DNA of 46,318 nt from positions 1-46,318 of the forward strand of contig CAJWTS010000029.1 of the NCBI GenBank assembly GCA_913047795.1. Reading direction: 5' to 3'. Positions 25,038-33,925 of this stretch are shown in pieces (positions within the stretch are counted from its first letter, which is position 1; every line of letters starts with the position of its first letter). The notes below the pieces were generated by a model, which did no database searches, was not told the DNA's origin, and worked only from the letters and a program-made list of their open reading frames with translations. The translations under genes were made by a program, and so were the position numbers. This stretch comes from an uncultured Verrucomicrobiota bacterium (GTDB taxonomy: Bacteria; Verrucomicrobiota; Kiritimatiellia; CAJWTS01).

Positions 25038-26030
25038 CTATTCCGGACGCGCTTCGCGAAGCATCAATTCGTTCACGGCTTCGACCGGGTCGCGACCTTC
25101 GTGAACCATGGCGTAGACCTGTTCCGTGATTGGAACCTCCACGCCCGCCGCATGCGCGAGTTCGCGGGCGATGCCACAATTCTCGATGCCCTCGGCCACC
25201 TGTTTCATGCCATCCGTTATCGCGTGTAGCGATTCCCCGGATCCCAGCCGCTCGCCGACACGGCGGTTGCGACTATGCTGGCTGGAGCAGGTCACGACCA
25301 GGTCCCCCAGACCACTCAATCCGGCAAAGGTATCCGGCGAAGCACCTAGCGCACACCCAAGACGTGACATCTCGGCCAACCCACGCGCAATCAGAGCCGC
25401 GCGCGTATTATCTCCGAATCCAAGCCCGTCGCTGACGCCCACGGCGACGGCAATCACGTTCTTCAAGGCACCGCCCAGTTCCACGCCGATTACGTCCTTC
25501 GACGTGTAGACACGAAATCGATCGCTCATAAACAACGGCTGCAAGGCCCTCGCCCGGCCCTCATCGACGCAGGCCAATACGACAGCAGTCGGAACACGGC
25601 GCGCCACCTCTTCGGCGTGGCTTGGCCCGGACAGCACGGCAACCATGGACCGGCCCAGGCTGGCTTGCGCGACCTCACTCAATCGACGGGACGACTCGGG
25701 ATCGAATCCCTTCGCCACACTGACGACTTCGGCCGCCGCGGGGATATACGCGGCGAATGCCTCCGCGACGCGGGCATAGAACTTGGACGGACTGGCCAGC
25801 AGGACCAGTTCTGCGCCGGACACCGCCTCGGCATGGTTTGCGGTCCAACCGATGCCCGGCGGCAATTCAACACCTGCCAGGTAGTCGTCATTGCGGCCCG
25901 TCTTCCGCACCCGATCGATATAGTCCGGCATGGGACCCCATACACACACATCGTGTCCGTTGCGTTCGAGCGTCATGGCAAGAGCCGTACCCCAGCCACC
26001 ATCTCCGATTACTGCTACTTTTCTAGCCAT
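25038..26030 (-). CDS. gpsA: Glycerol-3-phosphate dehydrogenase [NAD(P)+]
   Basis: A 330-residue GpsA that reduces dihydroxyacetone phosphate to sn-glycerol-3-phosphate for phospholipid synthesis. The N-terminal Rossmann motif is VIGDGGWGTALAMTL; VLSGPSHAEEVARRVPTAVV, the lysine-bearing GGALKNVIAVAVGVSDGL and LSGLGDLVVTCSSQHSRNRR are all family blocks. It starts at the base after the plsY stop (TGA immediately followed by ATG), so the two are coupled. Confidence 0.98.
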   Translation of the reverse strand: MARKVAVIGDGGWGTALAMTLERNGHDVCVWGPMPDYIDRVRKTGRNDDYLAGVELPPGIGWTANHAEAVSGAELVLLASPSKFYARVAEAFAAYIPAAAEVVSVAKGFDPESSRRLSEVAQASLGRSMVAVLSGPSHAEEVARRVPTAVVLACVDEGRARALQPLFMSDRFRVYTSKDVIGVELGGALKNVIAVAVGVSDGLGFGDNTRAALIARGLAEMSRLGCALGASPDTFAGLSGLGDLVVTCSSQHSRNRRVGERLGSGESLHAITDGMKQVAEGIENCGIARELAHAAGVEVPITEQVYAMVHEGRDPVEAVNELMLREARPE

Positions 26031-26669
26031 TCACTCTTCCTTTACCGGTCTATCCCGGGTGCGACTTTCGGTGCCATCCAGCAGACGTCGAATATTGGAC
26101 CGATGACGCCATATTCCCAGCAGACCCAGTGCCGTCAGCACAATAGGCCGAATCATATCGCCACTGCCATACAAGATCCAGACAGACACGATCAGCGCCA
26201 GCGAACCGCCCATCGAGCCCACCGAGACATAGCGCGTCGTGCGCAACAGGATCCCGAACACGACCAACGCGATCAATACCGACAAGGGCCCCACAACCAC
26301 CAGAGCGCCCGCGCTCGTTGCGATCCCCTTCCCACCCTTAAACCCCAGGTACACGGGGCAGACATGGCCGATGACGGCACAGGCGGCACAGAACAAGGCC
26401 AACGCATCCGGCGTCGTCCGGCCGGTCAGGTTCTCCACAACCACGGGCAACAGGAGTGTCGGCAACATGCCCTTGAGTGAATCCGCTGCGAAAGTCGCCA
26501 GGCCCCATCCTTTGCCCACGGCCCGGTACACGTTGGTGGCTCCGATGTTGCCACTGCCCACCGATCGAATATCAATACCCTTATAGCGTGCGACCAGTAG
26601 ACCCGTGGGGATGGCGCCAACCAGGTACGCGACAAGGCCGGCCAGCAGATAGTAACCCATCATGCCCAT
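26031..26669 (-). CDS. plsY: Glycerol-3-phosphate acyltransferase PlsY
   Basis: A 212-residue polytopic membrane protein using acyl-phosphate to acylate glycerol-3-phosphate. The three catalytic loops are visible: VGSGNIGATN, HVCPVYLGFKGGKGIATSAG and the later RRHRSNIRRLLDGTESR. Five or so hydrophobic helices. It abuts gpsA, whose product is its substrate. The acyl-phosphate supplier PlsX is not in this window. An in-frame ATG two codons downstream is a minor alternative start. Confidence 0.97.
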   Translation of the reverse strand: MGMMGYYLLAGLVAYLVGAIPTGLLVARYKGIDIRSVGSGNIGATNVYRAVGKGWGLATFAADSLKGMLPTLLLPVVVENLTGRTTPDALALFCAACAVIGHVCPVYLGFKGGKGIATSAGALVVVGPLSVLIALVVFGILLRTTRYVSVGSMGGSLALIVSVWILYGSGDMIRPIVLTALGLLGIWRHRSNIRRLLDGTESRTRDRPVKEE

Positions 26670-26878
26670 GCGTTATCGACCTGTGCGTTCACCTGCATCG
26701 CAGTCTAGCCCGCCGCCCCACCCAATGCAACGCGACGCTTGCATTGAGCAACGCCCATGCTTGCGCAAGGGGACCAGCGACGGCATCAACCCAACTCGAA
26801 TAGTGCTTGCCGGTCCGTTCGTACCCCTGCTATTTCTCTCCTGTGCGCGAGCCCGCTGGATACGCGCGCCATTCGATC

Positions 26879-27322
26879 ATGAACAGCGACTGTATCTTCT
26901 GCCGAATCATCGCCCGCCAATTGCCCTCCACGACCGTCTACGAGGATCCGCATACATTGGCCTTCCTCGACATTGCTCCCATTGTGAAGGGGCATACGCT
27001 CGTCATTCCGAAAACGCACCATGATCCACTGCTCGACACACCCGGCCCGGTTCTCGAACAACTCATTCTCGTCGTGCGCAAGCTCGCGCGCGCCATGCGA
27101 AGTGGATTAGGCGCGGCCGGCATTAACATCACACAGGCAAACGGCCCCCTTGCCGGGCAGATCGTGCCCCATGTTCATTTTCATATTATTCCGCGCTTCA
27201 ACGACGACCAACACAGCTGGGCCGCGCCGCAGGGAGACTACGACGACGACGACGATCGGTGTCGGTTCGCGACGCAAATCCAGGCGGCGATCACATCCGA
27301 CCCGGAGCATAACAATGGATAA
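26879..27322 (+). CDS. HIT-family nucleotide-binding protein
   Basis: A 147-residue histidine-triad protein. CIFCRII at the N-terminus is the CxxC zinc-type start, then AFLDIAPIVKGHTLVIPKTH, and the triad motif is HVHFHIIPR. These enzymes hydrolyse nucleoside phosphoramidates or dinucleotides. The tail has an acidic run (DYDDDDDR). ATG 26879 puts the CIFC motif at the usual place; the open extension to 26807 lacks similarity. Its 3' end overlaps the next gene by 8 bases, so the two are probably expressed together. Confidence 0.94.
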   Translation: MNSDCIFCRIIARQLPSTTVYEDPHTLAFLDIAPIVKGHTLVIPKTHHDPLLDTPGPVLEQLILVVRKLARAMRSGLGAAGINITQANGPLAGQIVPHVHFHIIPRFNDDQHSWAAPQGDYDDDDDRCRFATQIQAAITSDPEHNNG

Positions 27323-27752
27323 TCAACACTTCGTCGACGAGATCGATTCTATACGTGACACGGATCCGCGGTACGAACTCGACGCCTACGTGTTCGTATG
27401 TGAAGCGCTGCAGTACACCTCACGCATGCTGGATAAACCGCGCAGCGGTCCGGATCGCCATGTTTCGCCGATCGAACTGCTCGAAGGGATACGGAAATAC
27501 GCCCTGCAGGAGTTTGGTCCGATGGCGCGTACCGTTTTCGGAACATGGGGCATCACGCGCACGGGCGACTTCGGAAACGTGGTATTCAATATGATCGATC
27601 GCGAAATTTTCGGAAAAACCGGCACAGACAAACCGGAAGACTTCGCGGATGGCTATGCCTTCGAAGATGCCTTCACGAAACCCTATCTTCCCACGGGCCG
27701 ACCTGGACCTCAGCGATCCACTCGCCCGGGGGGCCGGCCGCGACTGCCCTAA
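27315..27752 (+). CDS. Minf_1886-type conserved protein (Verrucomicrobia/Planctomycetes-restricted family)
   Basis: A 145-residue soluble protein of unknown function. The pattern YELDAYVFVCEALQYTSRML, HVSPIELLEGIRKYALQEFG, PMARTVFGTWGITRTGDFGN and VVFNMIDREIFGKTG matches my memory of the family named after Minf_1886. I recall that family as largely confined to Planctomycetes and Verrucomicrobia. The C-terminal tail is Pro/Arg-rich and not recognisable. The start overlaps the HIT gene stop by 8 bases (27315-27322). Family assignment is from recall; function is not known. Confidence 0.75.
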   Translation: MDNQHFVDEIDSIRDTDPRYELDAYVFVCEALQYTSRMLDKPRSGPDRHVSPIELLEGIRKYALQEFGPMARTVFGTWGITRTGDFGNVVFNMIDREIFGKTGTDKPEDFADGYAFEDAFTKPYLPTGRPGPQRSTRPGGRPRLP

Positions 27753-27761
27753 CCGGCCTTT

Positions 27762-27916
27762 CGCTATTCGAGGAGCCGAGGTAGAGAAACATCAGGAAAC
27801 GCTGCACGGAAGGCCAGGGGTCTTCAGCGCGACCCCGCTTTGATCAACCCAACCGCTAACGCTTAAGCAGTGGCGCCGCATCACTACGAAAAGAAAGAAC
27901 TCCCCCTCGAATAGCG
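27762..27916. repeat. 12-bp perfect inverted repeat spanning the gap before glpK
   Basis: CGCTATTCGAGG at 27762-27773 is the exact reverse complement of 27905-27916, with 131 bases between. The enclosed stretch has no ORF I would trust and contains a GC hairpin at 27817-27836. It could be a structured RNA, a small mobile remnant or chance. Confidence 0.5.
27817..27836 (+). terminator. Weak hairpin, possible terminator of HIT/Minf_1886 pair
   Basis: Arms GGGGTC (27817-27822) and GACCCC (27831-27836) enclose an 8-base loop; only a short T-triplet follows. It lies 65 bases after the Minf_1886-type stop. Confidence 0.35.
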
Positions 27917-27926
27917 CAAGGCGGGC

Positions 27927-29438
27927 TTAATGAACCCCCTCGGCAAGGGCCCAGCCACGGGAGCGCTCAACTGCCTCGAGCCATCGCGCGTGAAGCGCGT
28001 CCGCCTCAACGTCGGACATCAACGGCTCGTAACGAGTGTCTAACTGCCACTGCGCGGCGATATCCTCGATGTTGCCCCACACCCCGATCGCCAACCCGGC
28101 AAGGTAGGCCGCACCCAGCGCGCTCGTTTCACGAACGACCGGCACCTCCACCGGGACCCCCAGCATGTCGGCTTGGAACTGCATCAGAAAAGCGTTTCCG
28201 GCCGCACCCCCGTCAGCCCGCAACTCCTTCAGTAGGATTCCAGCATCTGCCTGCATGGCACCTAGCACATCACGTACCTGGTAGCAGATGCTTTCGAGTG
28301 TTGCGCGTACAATTTGCTCCCGCGACGTCCCGCGCGTGAGTCCAACAATCGCGCCGCGTGCGTACGGATCCCAGTGGGGCGCGCCCAGACCTGTTAGTGC
28401 CGGCACGAAATAGACACCGTCGGTCGACTGGACGGAACGAGCCATTGCCTCCGTGTCGCTAGCCGAGTCGATGATCTGAAGCCCATCGCGCAGCCATTGT
28501 ACTGCCGCACCCGTCACAAAGATGGAGCCCTCCAGCGCATACGACGGTGCCTCTCCCGTCAATTGCCAGGCCATCGTCGTCAGCAGGCCATTCTGACTTG
28601 CGATCGGCTCGCGACCGGTGTTCAGCATCAGAAACGATCCGGTGCCATAGGTGTTCTTGGCCAGTCCGGGCGCATAGCAGGCCTGGCCAAACAACGCAGC
28701 CTGTTGGTCGCCGGCGATACCCGCGATCGGGAGGCGTGCTCCGTTAAGCAGGTCATCCGCGGTGTGCCCGACGATACCCGAGGAGGGACCGATATCCGGC
28801 AGCAGGACATCTGGAATATCAAACAACGCGAGCAAGTGGGGATCCCAGGCCTTTTCGTGAATATTGTAGAGCAGCGTTCGCGATGCATTCGAAACGTCGG
28901 TTACGTGTGCCGCGCCGCCGGTCAAGTTCCAGATCAGCCAGCTATCCATCGTGCCGGCCGCAAGCTCTCCGGCCCGCTCGCGCAGACCCGGTTCCTGATC
29001 GAGGAGCCACTTGAGCTTGGTTGCCGAAAAGTAGGGATCCAGCAGCAATCCCGTCCGGGCGCGAATCTCGTCTTCGCGGCCCTGAGCTTTGAGCTCGTCA
29101 CAATACGCCGCCGTTCGGCGGTCTTGCCATACGATCGCATTCGACACCGGGCGACCGGAGGCGCGCTCCCAGAGTACAACCGTTTCGCGTTGATTCGTGA
29201 TGCCGATTGCCGCGATTCGCGATGGCGTGGTCTCGGCATCCTGCAGCGCCAGGTCAATCAGACCTAAAGTCGAATTCCAAATTTCCGCTGCATCATGTTC
29301 GACCCAACCGGGACAGGGATAATGCTGCTGGAATTCGGAATAGGCGCGCCCGATCGGTTGCCCATCGGCGTTGAAGACGAGTATGGTGGTGCCGCTGGTG
29401 CCCTGGTCAATCGCCAGTATCAGTCCGTCCCGCATCAT
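27927..29438 (-). CDS. glpK: Glycerol kinase
   Basis: A 503-residue FGGY-family kinase converting glycerol to glycerol-3-phosphate. It starts with [17 protein letters not shown] and has the [19 protein letters not shown] block, [16 protein letters not shown]-like [19 protein letters not shown] and the C-terminal [20 protein letters not shown]. These fit GlpK rather than xylulokinase or gluconokinase. GGAAG lies five bases before ATG 29438. No glpF or glpD is visible. Product shared with gpsA feeds plsY. Confidence 0.97.
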   Translation of the reverse strand: MMRDGLILAIDQGTSGTTILVFNADGQPIGRAYSEFQQHYPCPGWVEHDAAEIWNSTLGLIDLALQDAETTPSRIAAIGITNQRETVVLWERASGRPVSNAIVWQDRRTAAYCDELKAQGREDEIRARTGLLLDPYFSATKLKWLLDQEPGLRERAGELAAGTMDSWLIWNLTGGAAHVTDVSNASRTLLYNIHEKAWDPHLLALFDIPDVLLPDIGPSSGIVGHTADDLLNGARLPIAGIAGDQQAALFGQACYAPGLAKNTYGTGSFLMLNTGREPIASQNGLLTTMAWQLTGEAPSYALEGSIFVTGAAVQWLRDGLQIIDSASDTEAMARSVQSTDGVYFVPALTGLGAPHWDPYARGAIVGLTRGTSREQIVRATLESICYQVRDVLGAMQADAGILLKELRADGGAAGNAFLMQFQADMLGVPVEVPVVRETSALGAAYLAGLAIGVWGNIEDIAAQWQLDTRYEPLMSDVEADALHARWLEAVERSRGWALAEGVH

Positions 29439-29474
29439 ACGATACGCTTCCGGAGGTGTCCGGCCTAACCCCGG

Positions 29475-29849
29475 TCAACTCACGACCGGCACCGCCGCCA
29501 GCATCTCGACCAGGTTCTCCCATGATTCGCGATGCGTCTTGGATCCGCCGGTGAACTCGATGCCCATCGCATACTCCGCCGAGACGCGGTCGTGGGAGAC
29601 CCATCGGATCTCCCCCGCATGCGTGTACGCACTGGGCGGATCATGGACGAATACGAGCATGTCGATCGGCGTGTTGGCTGCGATCTCGGTATCGCTCACA
29701 ATGCGTACGCCACTCGCGGAGAGGTCTTCGGTACGACAGTTACATTCCTTACCGCGACCGAGTCCGCGTTCACCACTGGGATAAATCTTGATTTCTACCC
29801 GCGTGTCGTAACCAAATCGGGGTCGCTTTCGCCTGTCATCATTCTGCAT
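29475..29849 (-). CDS. PilZ-domain protein (putative cyclic di-GMP receptor)
   Basis: A 124-residue single-domain protein. The cyclic di-GMP binding signature is present: an arginine-rich RRKRPRF at the N-terminus (RxxxR) and DLSASGVRI (D/NxSxxG), followed by the beta-barrel with AGEIRWVS and YAMGIEFTG. AGGAG precedes ATG 29849. It lies 36 bases upstream of glpK on the same strand, and a shared transcript is possible. The controlled process is unknown; no diguanylate cyclase gene is visible in the window. Confidence 0.88.
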   Translation of the reverse strand: MQNDDRRKRPRFGYDTRVEIKIYPSGERGLGRGKECNCRTEDLSASGVRIVSDTEIAANTPIDMLVFVHDPPSAYTHAGEIRWVSHDRVSAEYAMGIEFTGGSKTHRESWENLVEMLAAVPVVS

Positions 29850-30024
29850 TATGGGAGCTCCTGACGCCGTTTGAATAATAGCTTAAAATCCTCCGCAGGG
29901 TCAAGACAGATCAGGCGATCGGGGCGCCGAGATATGGGATTTTCCTTGAACAAACATCCGCCATGGGCACAATGCAGCCGTTTATCCGAATGGAAGCAAC
30001 ACCTTGTCAGAGAGGAACGATCTC

Positions 30025-31056
30025 ATGTCTATTCGCAAAAAGGATATCAAAGTCGGCGTCGTCGGTTACGGCGGAGCATTCAACATGGGACGCGGCCATC
30101 TGATGGAAATGCAGGCTGCGGGAATGACTCCTGTCGCCGTATGCGAGGTGGATCCTGATCGACGCGCCGTTGCCGCTGAAGATTTTCCAGAAATAGAGAC
30201 ATACGCCTCCCTTGCGACCATGCTCAAGAAATCCGCCGTCAACCTGATCACGATCATTACACCCCACAACACGCATGCGCGCCTGGCCCTCGCCTGCCTC
30301 AAGGCCGGTCGCCACGTGGTCTGCGAAAAACCGTTCGCCATCCGAACGACAGAGTGTCAACAGATGATGCGCGAAGCGCGCAAGCGCGGGCTATGCCTCA
30401 CCACCTATCACAATCGACACTGGGATGGCTGTATTCTCGAGGCGGTCGAGCAGATCGTTAAAAAGCGTGTTATCGGAGATGTCATCCGGATCCACTGCCG
30501 CTCCGGAGGCTTCTCGATGCCGGGGTCATGGTGGCGTTCCAGCAAGAAGATATCGGGCGGAATCCTCTACGATTGGGGCGTACACTATCTTGAGTATTGC
30601 CTCCAGTTGATCGACGAGGAGATGCTTGAAGTCACCGGCTATGCCCACAATGGCATCTGGGCTCCACGCACGCGATGGAAGGAGGACACGATCGAGGATG
30701 ATGCGCAGGTGGTCGTTCGATTCAAGAATCAGAAATGGATGAACCTTACCTTCTCGAACATTGACACGAACCTGCAGCCCCAGGGAATCGAAGTCACCGG
30801 TTCAAAAGGAACGTACTGGTTCGACCTCGGTTCGTATGAGATCAAGTTACCCGGCCGCAATGACTCCGAACGCCTGACGCGCGGAAAGAATCCCGCCGGG
30901 GCATGGGACCGCTACTACAAGAATGTCGCCGATCACCTTTCGCGCGGCACAAAGCTGATTATCACACCGGAATGGGCATCACGCCCCATTCATATCCTGG
31001 ATCTTGCCGATCAGAGCGCGCGCAAGGGCTACGCCATTCGGACCACGATTCGCTAG
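30025..31056 (+). CDS. Gfo/Idh/MocA-family oxidoreductase
   Basis: A 343-residue NAD(P)-dependent oxidoreductase. The N-terminal Rossmann part has VGVVGYGGAFNMGRGHLMEM, TPHNTHARLALACLKAGRHV and the hallmark CEKPFAI. The C-terminal substrate domain has GGILYDWGVHYLEYCLQL, with the Asp and His expected at the active site. Substrates in this family are sugars, inositols and sugar acids; this one cannot be assigned. GAGGA lies nine bases before ATG 30025; a TTG start at 30004 is possible but less likely. Confidence 0.9.
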   Translation: MSIRKKDIKVGVVGYGGAFNMGRGHLMEMQAAGMTPVAVCEVDPDRRAVAAEDFPEIETYASLATMLKKSAVNLITIITPHNTHARLALACLKAGRHVVCEKPFAIRTTECQQMMREARKRGLCLTTYHNRHWDGCILEAVEQIVKKRVIGDVIRIHCRSGGFSMPGSWWRSSKKISGGILYDWGVHYLEYCLQLIDEEMLEVTGYAHNGIWAPRTRWKEDTIEDDAQVVVRFKNQKWMNLTFSNIDTNLQPQGIEVTGSKGTYWFDLGSYEIKLPGRNDSERLTRGKNPAGAWDRYYKNVADHLSRGTKLIITPEWASRPIHILDLADQSARKGYAIRTTIR

Positions 31057-31109
31057 TCGCTCGCAAGTCTGTCTCGCTACCGGAGGGTCGGTGCGCTATC
31101 CTGTGCGGC

Positions 31110-31547
31110 ATGCGGCAACGCGCACCTCTCGCTCTGATCCTGCTGACCATGCTCGTTGCAGGGTGCTCCACCCCGGCATCCCGCATTCACAAGAACCAGA
31201 CCGTGTTCGATGCCTTACCGGCAGCGACCCGGGAGAACCTGCGACAAGGCCGGGTTGCAATTGGCTACGACACGAATATGGTCTACATCGCCTTGGGTCG
31301 ACCGGACCGCATCTATCACCGAACGACCGAAGAAGATTCCATTACGATCTGGCAGTACACCGGCTATCGTCATCGGTCACACCACTACCCCGTGCATGCA
31401 ACGCATCTCGTACGTGACGGACGCGGTGGCTTTAGAAACGTCGGGCATACGCAATGGATCGGCGTGACGGAGCGGTATCCGTTCGATCGCGGCCGCGTCG
31501 AGTTTCGAAAAGGCAAGGTCACAGCGCTTGAGACACCTGGCGAGTAG
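31110..31547 (+). CDS. Putative lipoprotein, BamE/SmpA-like
   Basis: A 145-residue protein with a lipoprotein signal: MRQRAPLALILLTMLVAGC, where LVAGC is the lipobox. The mature part has LRQGRVAIGYDTNMVYIALGRP followed by DSITIWQYTGY. This helix-then-ALGxP layout and WxY strand resemble the small BamE/SmpA-type fold. Homology to true BamE is not established. ATG 31110 is chosen because it gives the complete signal peptide; the frame is open inside the upstream oxidoreductase gene, which is a shadow. It lies 53 bases after that gene. Confidence 0.75.
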   Translation: MRQRAPLALILLTMLVAGCSTPASRIHKNQTVFDALPAATRENLRQGRVAIGYDTNMVYIALGRPDRIYHRTTEEDSITIWQYTGYRHRSHHYPVHATHLVRDGRGGFRNVGHTQWIGVTERYPFDRGRVEFRKGKVTALETPGE

Positions 31548-31552
31548 GCACG

Positions 31553-31925
31553 CTACTCATCCGCCAGAGCGTCGGCGATGGCCGCGAGAAACTGCTCTTT
31601 CCGAAAAGGCTTGCTGAGGTACGCAGCCGCGCTGAGATCAGCCGCACGTTCGCGGTTTCCGTCGAGTTCGTCTCCACTTACGAAGATGAACGGGATACCG
31701 GACAGCTCTTCATCGTTTCGAATCGCTTCGAGTGTGCTCATGCCATCCATCTCCGGCATGAGTCCGTCACACAGGATCAGGCCGGGTCGTTCACGCCGGG
31801 CCATCGTGATGCCGACTCTCCCATTTGGAGCCTCGAGCGTTTCGTAGCCCGCGCGCGTCAAGGATGGCGACGATCAGTTCCCGAACCACGTTCTCATCGT
31901 CTATAACCAGAATTGGATCGGACAT
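31553..31925 (-). pseudogene. Single-domain response regulator, interrupted by an apparent one-base frameshift
   Basis: From ATG 31925 the minus strand reads MSDPILVIDDENVVRELIVAIL, the start of a CheY-like receiver with its acidic pair. The frame then runs into unrelated residues and soon a stop. One frame over, from the TTG codon at 31861, the protein continues as TRAGYETLEAPNGRVG, CDGLMPEMDGMSTLEAI (phospho-acceptor Asp) and YLSKPFRKEQFL (conserved Lys) to the stop at 31553. One extra base near 31861-31866 explains it. Corrected, the product is about 123 residues, a normal receiver. It may be a true pseudogene or a sequencing error. It lies next to two hybrid kinases, on the other strand. 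Confidence 0.85.
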
Positions 31926-32125
31926 CGGGCGAGGCTACATCTCGCCATATCGGGCGACAAACAAAAACCTCGCGAAACGGTCCTGTTTTATCCACAATAT
32001 GCGCTATCGAAGCGACTGATCCAAAGAATAGTGAAAATGGAAGCCGCCTGCCGATTATATTTGCGGTTACATCACACTAGCGGTCGCACCTGCCATTCAC
32101 GCCAATTGGAGTCCAAGAGCGAGAA

Positions 32126-33925
32126 ATGACAGCGCCACGAATTTCGAATAGTTCGGCACCTTCTCGAACCCGCCCGTTGACGAATCTGACCGTAACGATC
32201 TCCATCGGGTTCTTCTCAGTGCTCCTTTTTTTGAGCGTGAACTTTAGCGGCTTGCTGAGCAATTTCTTAAGCCCGTACTCGGCACTTCCGAATGTTTCAC
32301 TGGTGACCAATATCCTGTTTCTGGGGGTCGCGACCATGTCCTGGATCGCCTATCGTCGCTGGCGTGAAGAGACCTCGATGCGCGACGAGCTCGAGAACAT
32401 CCTCACGAGCATCCGCCCGGACACACTCATCGTCATAACGCCGGACCGTAAGATCGTCGTCTGCAACGAGGCCCTCTCACGCATGTTTGGCTACGCCCCC
32501 GATGAGATCCTGCAGAAGACGACCGACAAGCTCTACTACGACCGCCGGTCTCGCAAGCATCGGCGCCCGGAAGTCTACGAAGCTCTTGAGAAGGACGGAT
32601 TTCATGTCGGAACGGCGACCGGCATAAAAAAGAATGGTAAACTTATCCCACTCGAGATTATCTCCGGCGGACTTAAAGATAAACGCGGCGCCGTCCTGCT
32701 TCTAAGGGACATCAGTGATCGCGTGCGGGCTGACGAGCGCCGCGCGGACCTTGAAGAACGGATGCAACAGCGTCAAAAACTTGAAAGCCTGGGTGTACTT
32801 GCGGGTGGAATAGCCCACGACTTCAATAACCTGCTCGCGGGCATTCTAGGCAATGCCGACCTGCTCGCTACCGATCTGCCCGCTGACTCCCCCATGAAAT
32901 TGTATACGAACGAAATCATGGGTTCCGCTCGCCGGGCGGCCGAGCTTTGTTCCGAAATGCTGGCCTACTCCGGCAAGGGGAAATTCGTGGTAGAGCCACT
33001 ATTGATCTCGAACATCATAGATGAAATGCGCCCGTTCCTGCAGATGACCGTTTCAAAAAAGGCCAGGCTGCAATTCCAACTGGATGGCGACCTTGCTTAT
33101 ATCGAGGGCGATCGTCCGCAGGTTCGCCAGATCATCATCAACCTCATAACGAACGCATCAGACGCTCTGGAAGAAAAAGAAGGGGCCATCAACATTCGGA
33201 CCGGCAGCATGAACTGCGATGAATCGTATCTGTTGGAGACATATTTTGATGAACTTCCAGCTCCGGGCGAGTTCCTTTTTATCGAAGTTTCCGATACCGG
33301 TGTCGGTATGCCCAACGATACGCTCGCTAAAATCTTCGAACCCTTTTTCACGACCAAGTTTACCGGCCGTGGCCTCGGTCTCGCCTCCGTCCAGGGGATT
33401 ATTCGCGGTCACGGCGGAGCATTGAAAGTCGTAAGCGAGCCGACGAACGGAACAACGTTTACTGTGCTGTTCCCGCGCAGCGAGTACTCCCCGCCGATGA
33501 CAGAAAACGACCCCGAGACCCACGATATTGATTGGCACGGCACCGGGACCGTACTGGTTATCGACGACGAACCCGGCGTCATTCGGCTCGCGACTGATAT
33601 GCTGGAACGAATGGGTTACGAAGTCATTGCTGCCGAAGACGGTCGCAAGGGACTGGAAGCGTTTTGGGAACACGAGGACGCACTCAGCCTTGTGCTGCTG
33701 GACCTGACCATGCCCGAACTGAGCGGCGAGGAGGTCTTCCGGGAGATCAAACGAATCAAGCCCAAAATCCGGGTTCTAATCAGCAGCGGGTATAGCGAGG
33801 ATGAGGTCGCTGCCGCCTTCACCGGCAGCAGTCCGGATGGATTCCTCCAGAAACCATACGAATCGACACACCTAAGAGAGAAGATCATCGAAATCCACAC
33901 AAATACCAGTAGCGTAGCTCCATGA
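32126..33925 (+). CDS. Hybrid sensor histidine kinase with C-terminal receiver
   Basis: A 599-residue membrane-bound kinase. Two hydrophobic segments near residues 20-45 and 55-75 flank a very short external loop. A PAS domain (about 90-200, TLIVITPDRKIVVCNEALSR) follows, then the dimerisation/phospho-acceptor helix GVLAGGIAHDFNN with His near residue 231. The ATPase domain has the N-box IINLITNASDAL, DTGVGMPNDT and GRGLGLASVQG. A receiver has VLVIDDE and phospho-acceptor Asp near 526 (LLDLTMPELSG). The short loop argues against a periplasmic ligand domain; sensing is probably through PAS. It overlaps the next kinase gene by 4 bases. Confidence 0.95.
   Translation: MTAPRISNSSAPSRTRPLTNLTVTISIGFFSVLLFLSVNFSGLLSNFLSPYSALPNVSLVTNILFLGVATMSWIAYRRWREETSMRDELENILTSIRPDTLIVITPDRKIVVCNEALSRMFGYAPDEILQKTTDKLYYDRRSRKHRRPEVYEALEKDGFHVGTATGIKKNGKLIPLEIISGGLKDKRGAVLLLRDISDRVRADERRADLEERMQQRQKLESLGVLAGGIAHDFNNLLAGILGNADLLATDLPADSPMKLYTNEIMGSARRAAELCSEMLAYSGKGKFVVEPLLISNIIDEMRPFLQMTVSKKARLQFQLDGDLAYIEGDRPQVRQIIINLITNASDALEEKEGAINIRTGSMNCDESYLLETYFDELPAPGEFLFIEVSDTGVGMPNDTLAKIFEPFFTTKFTGRGLGLASVQGIIRGHGGALKVVSEPTNGTTFTVLFPRSEYSPPMTENDPETHDIDWHGTGTVLVIDDEPGVIRLATDMLERMGYEVIAAEDGRKGLEAFWEHEDALSLVLLDLTMPELSGEEVFREIKRIKPKIRVLISSGYSEDEVAAAFTGSSPDGFLQKPYESTHLREKIIEIHTNTSSVAP

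Noticed and set aside
27774..27904. Possible SRP, 6S or tmRNA gene in the gap before glpK
   Set aside because: No SRP GGAAGGAAGCAGC-type core or tmRNA ends were found; only the inverted repeat is kept as an observation.
31859..31870. Programmed +1 frameshift like that of prfB in the receiver gene
   Set aside because: There is no in-frame stop codon or upstream Shine-Dalgarno-like stimulator at the shift site, so mutation or sequencing error is simpler.
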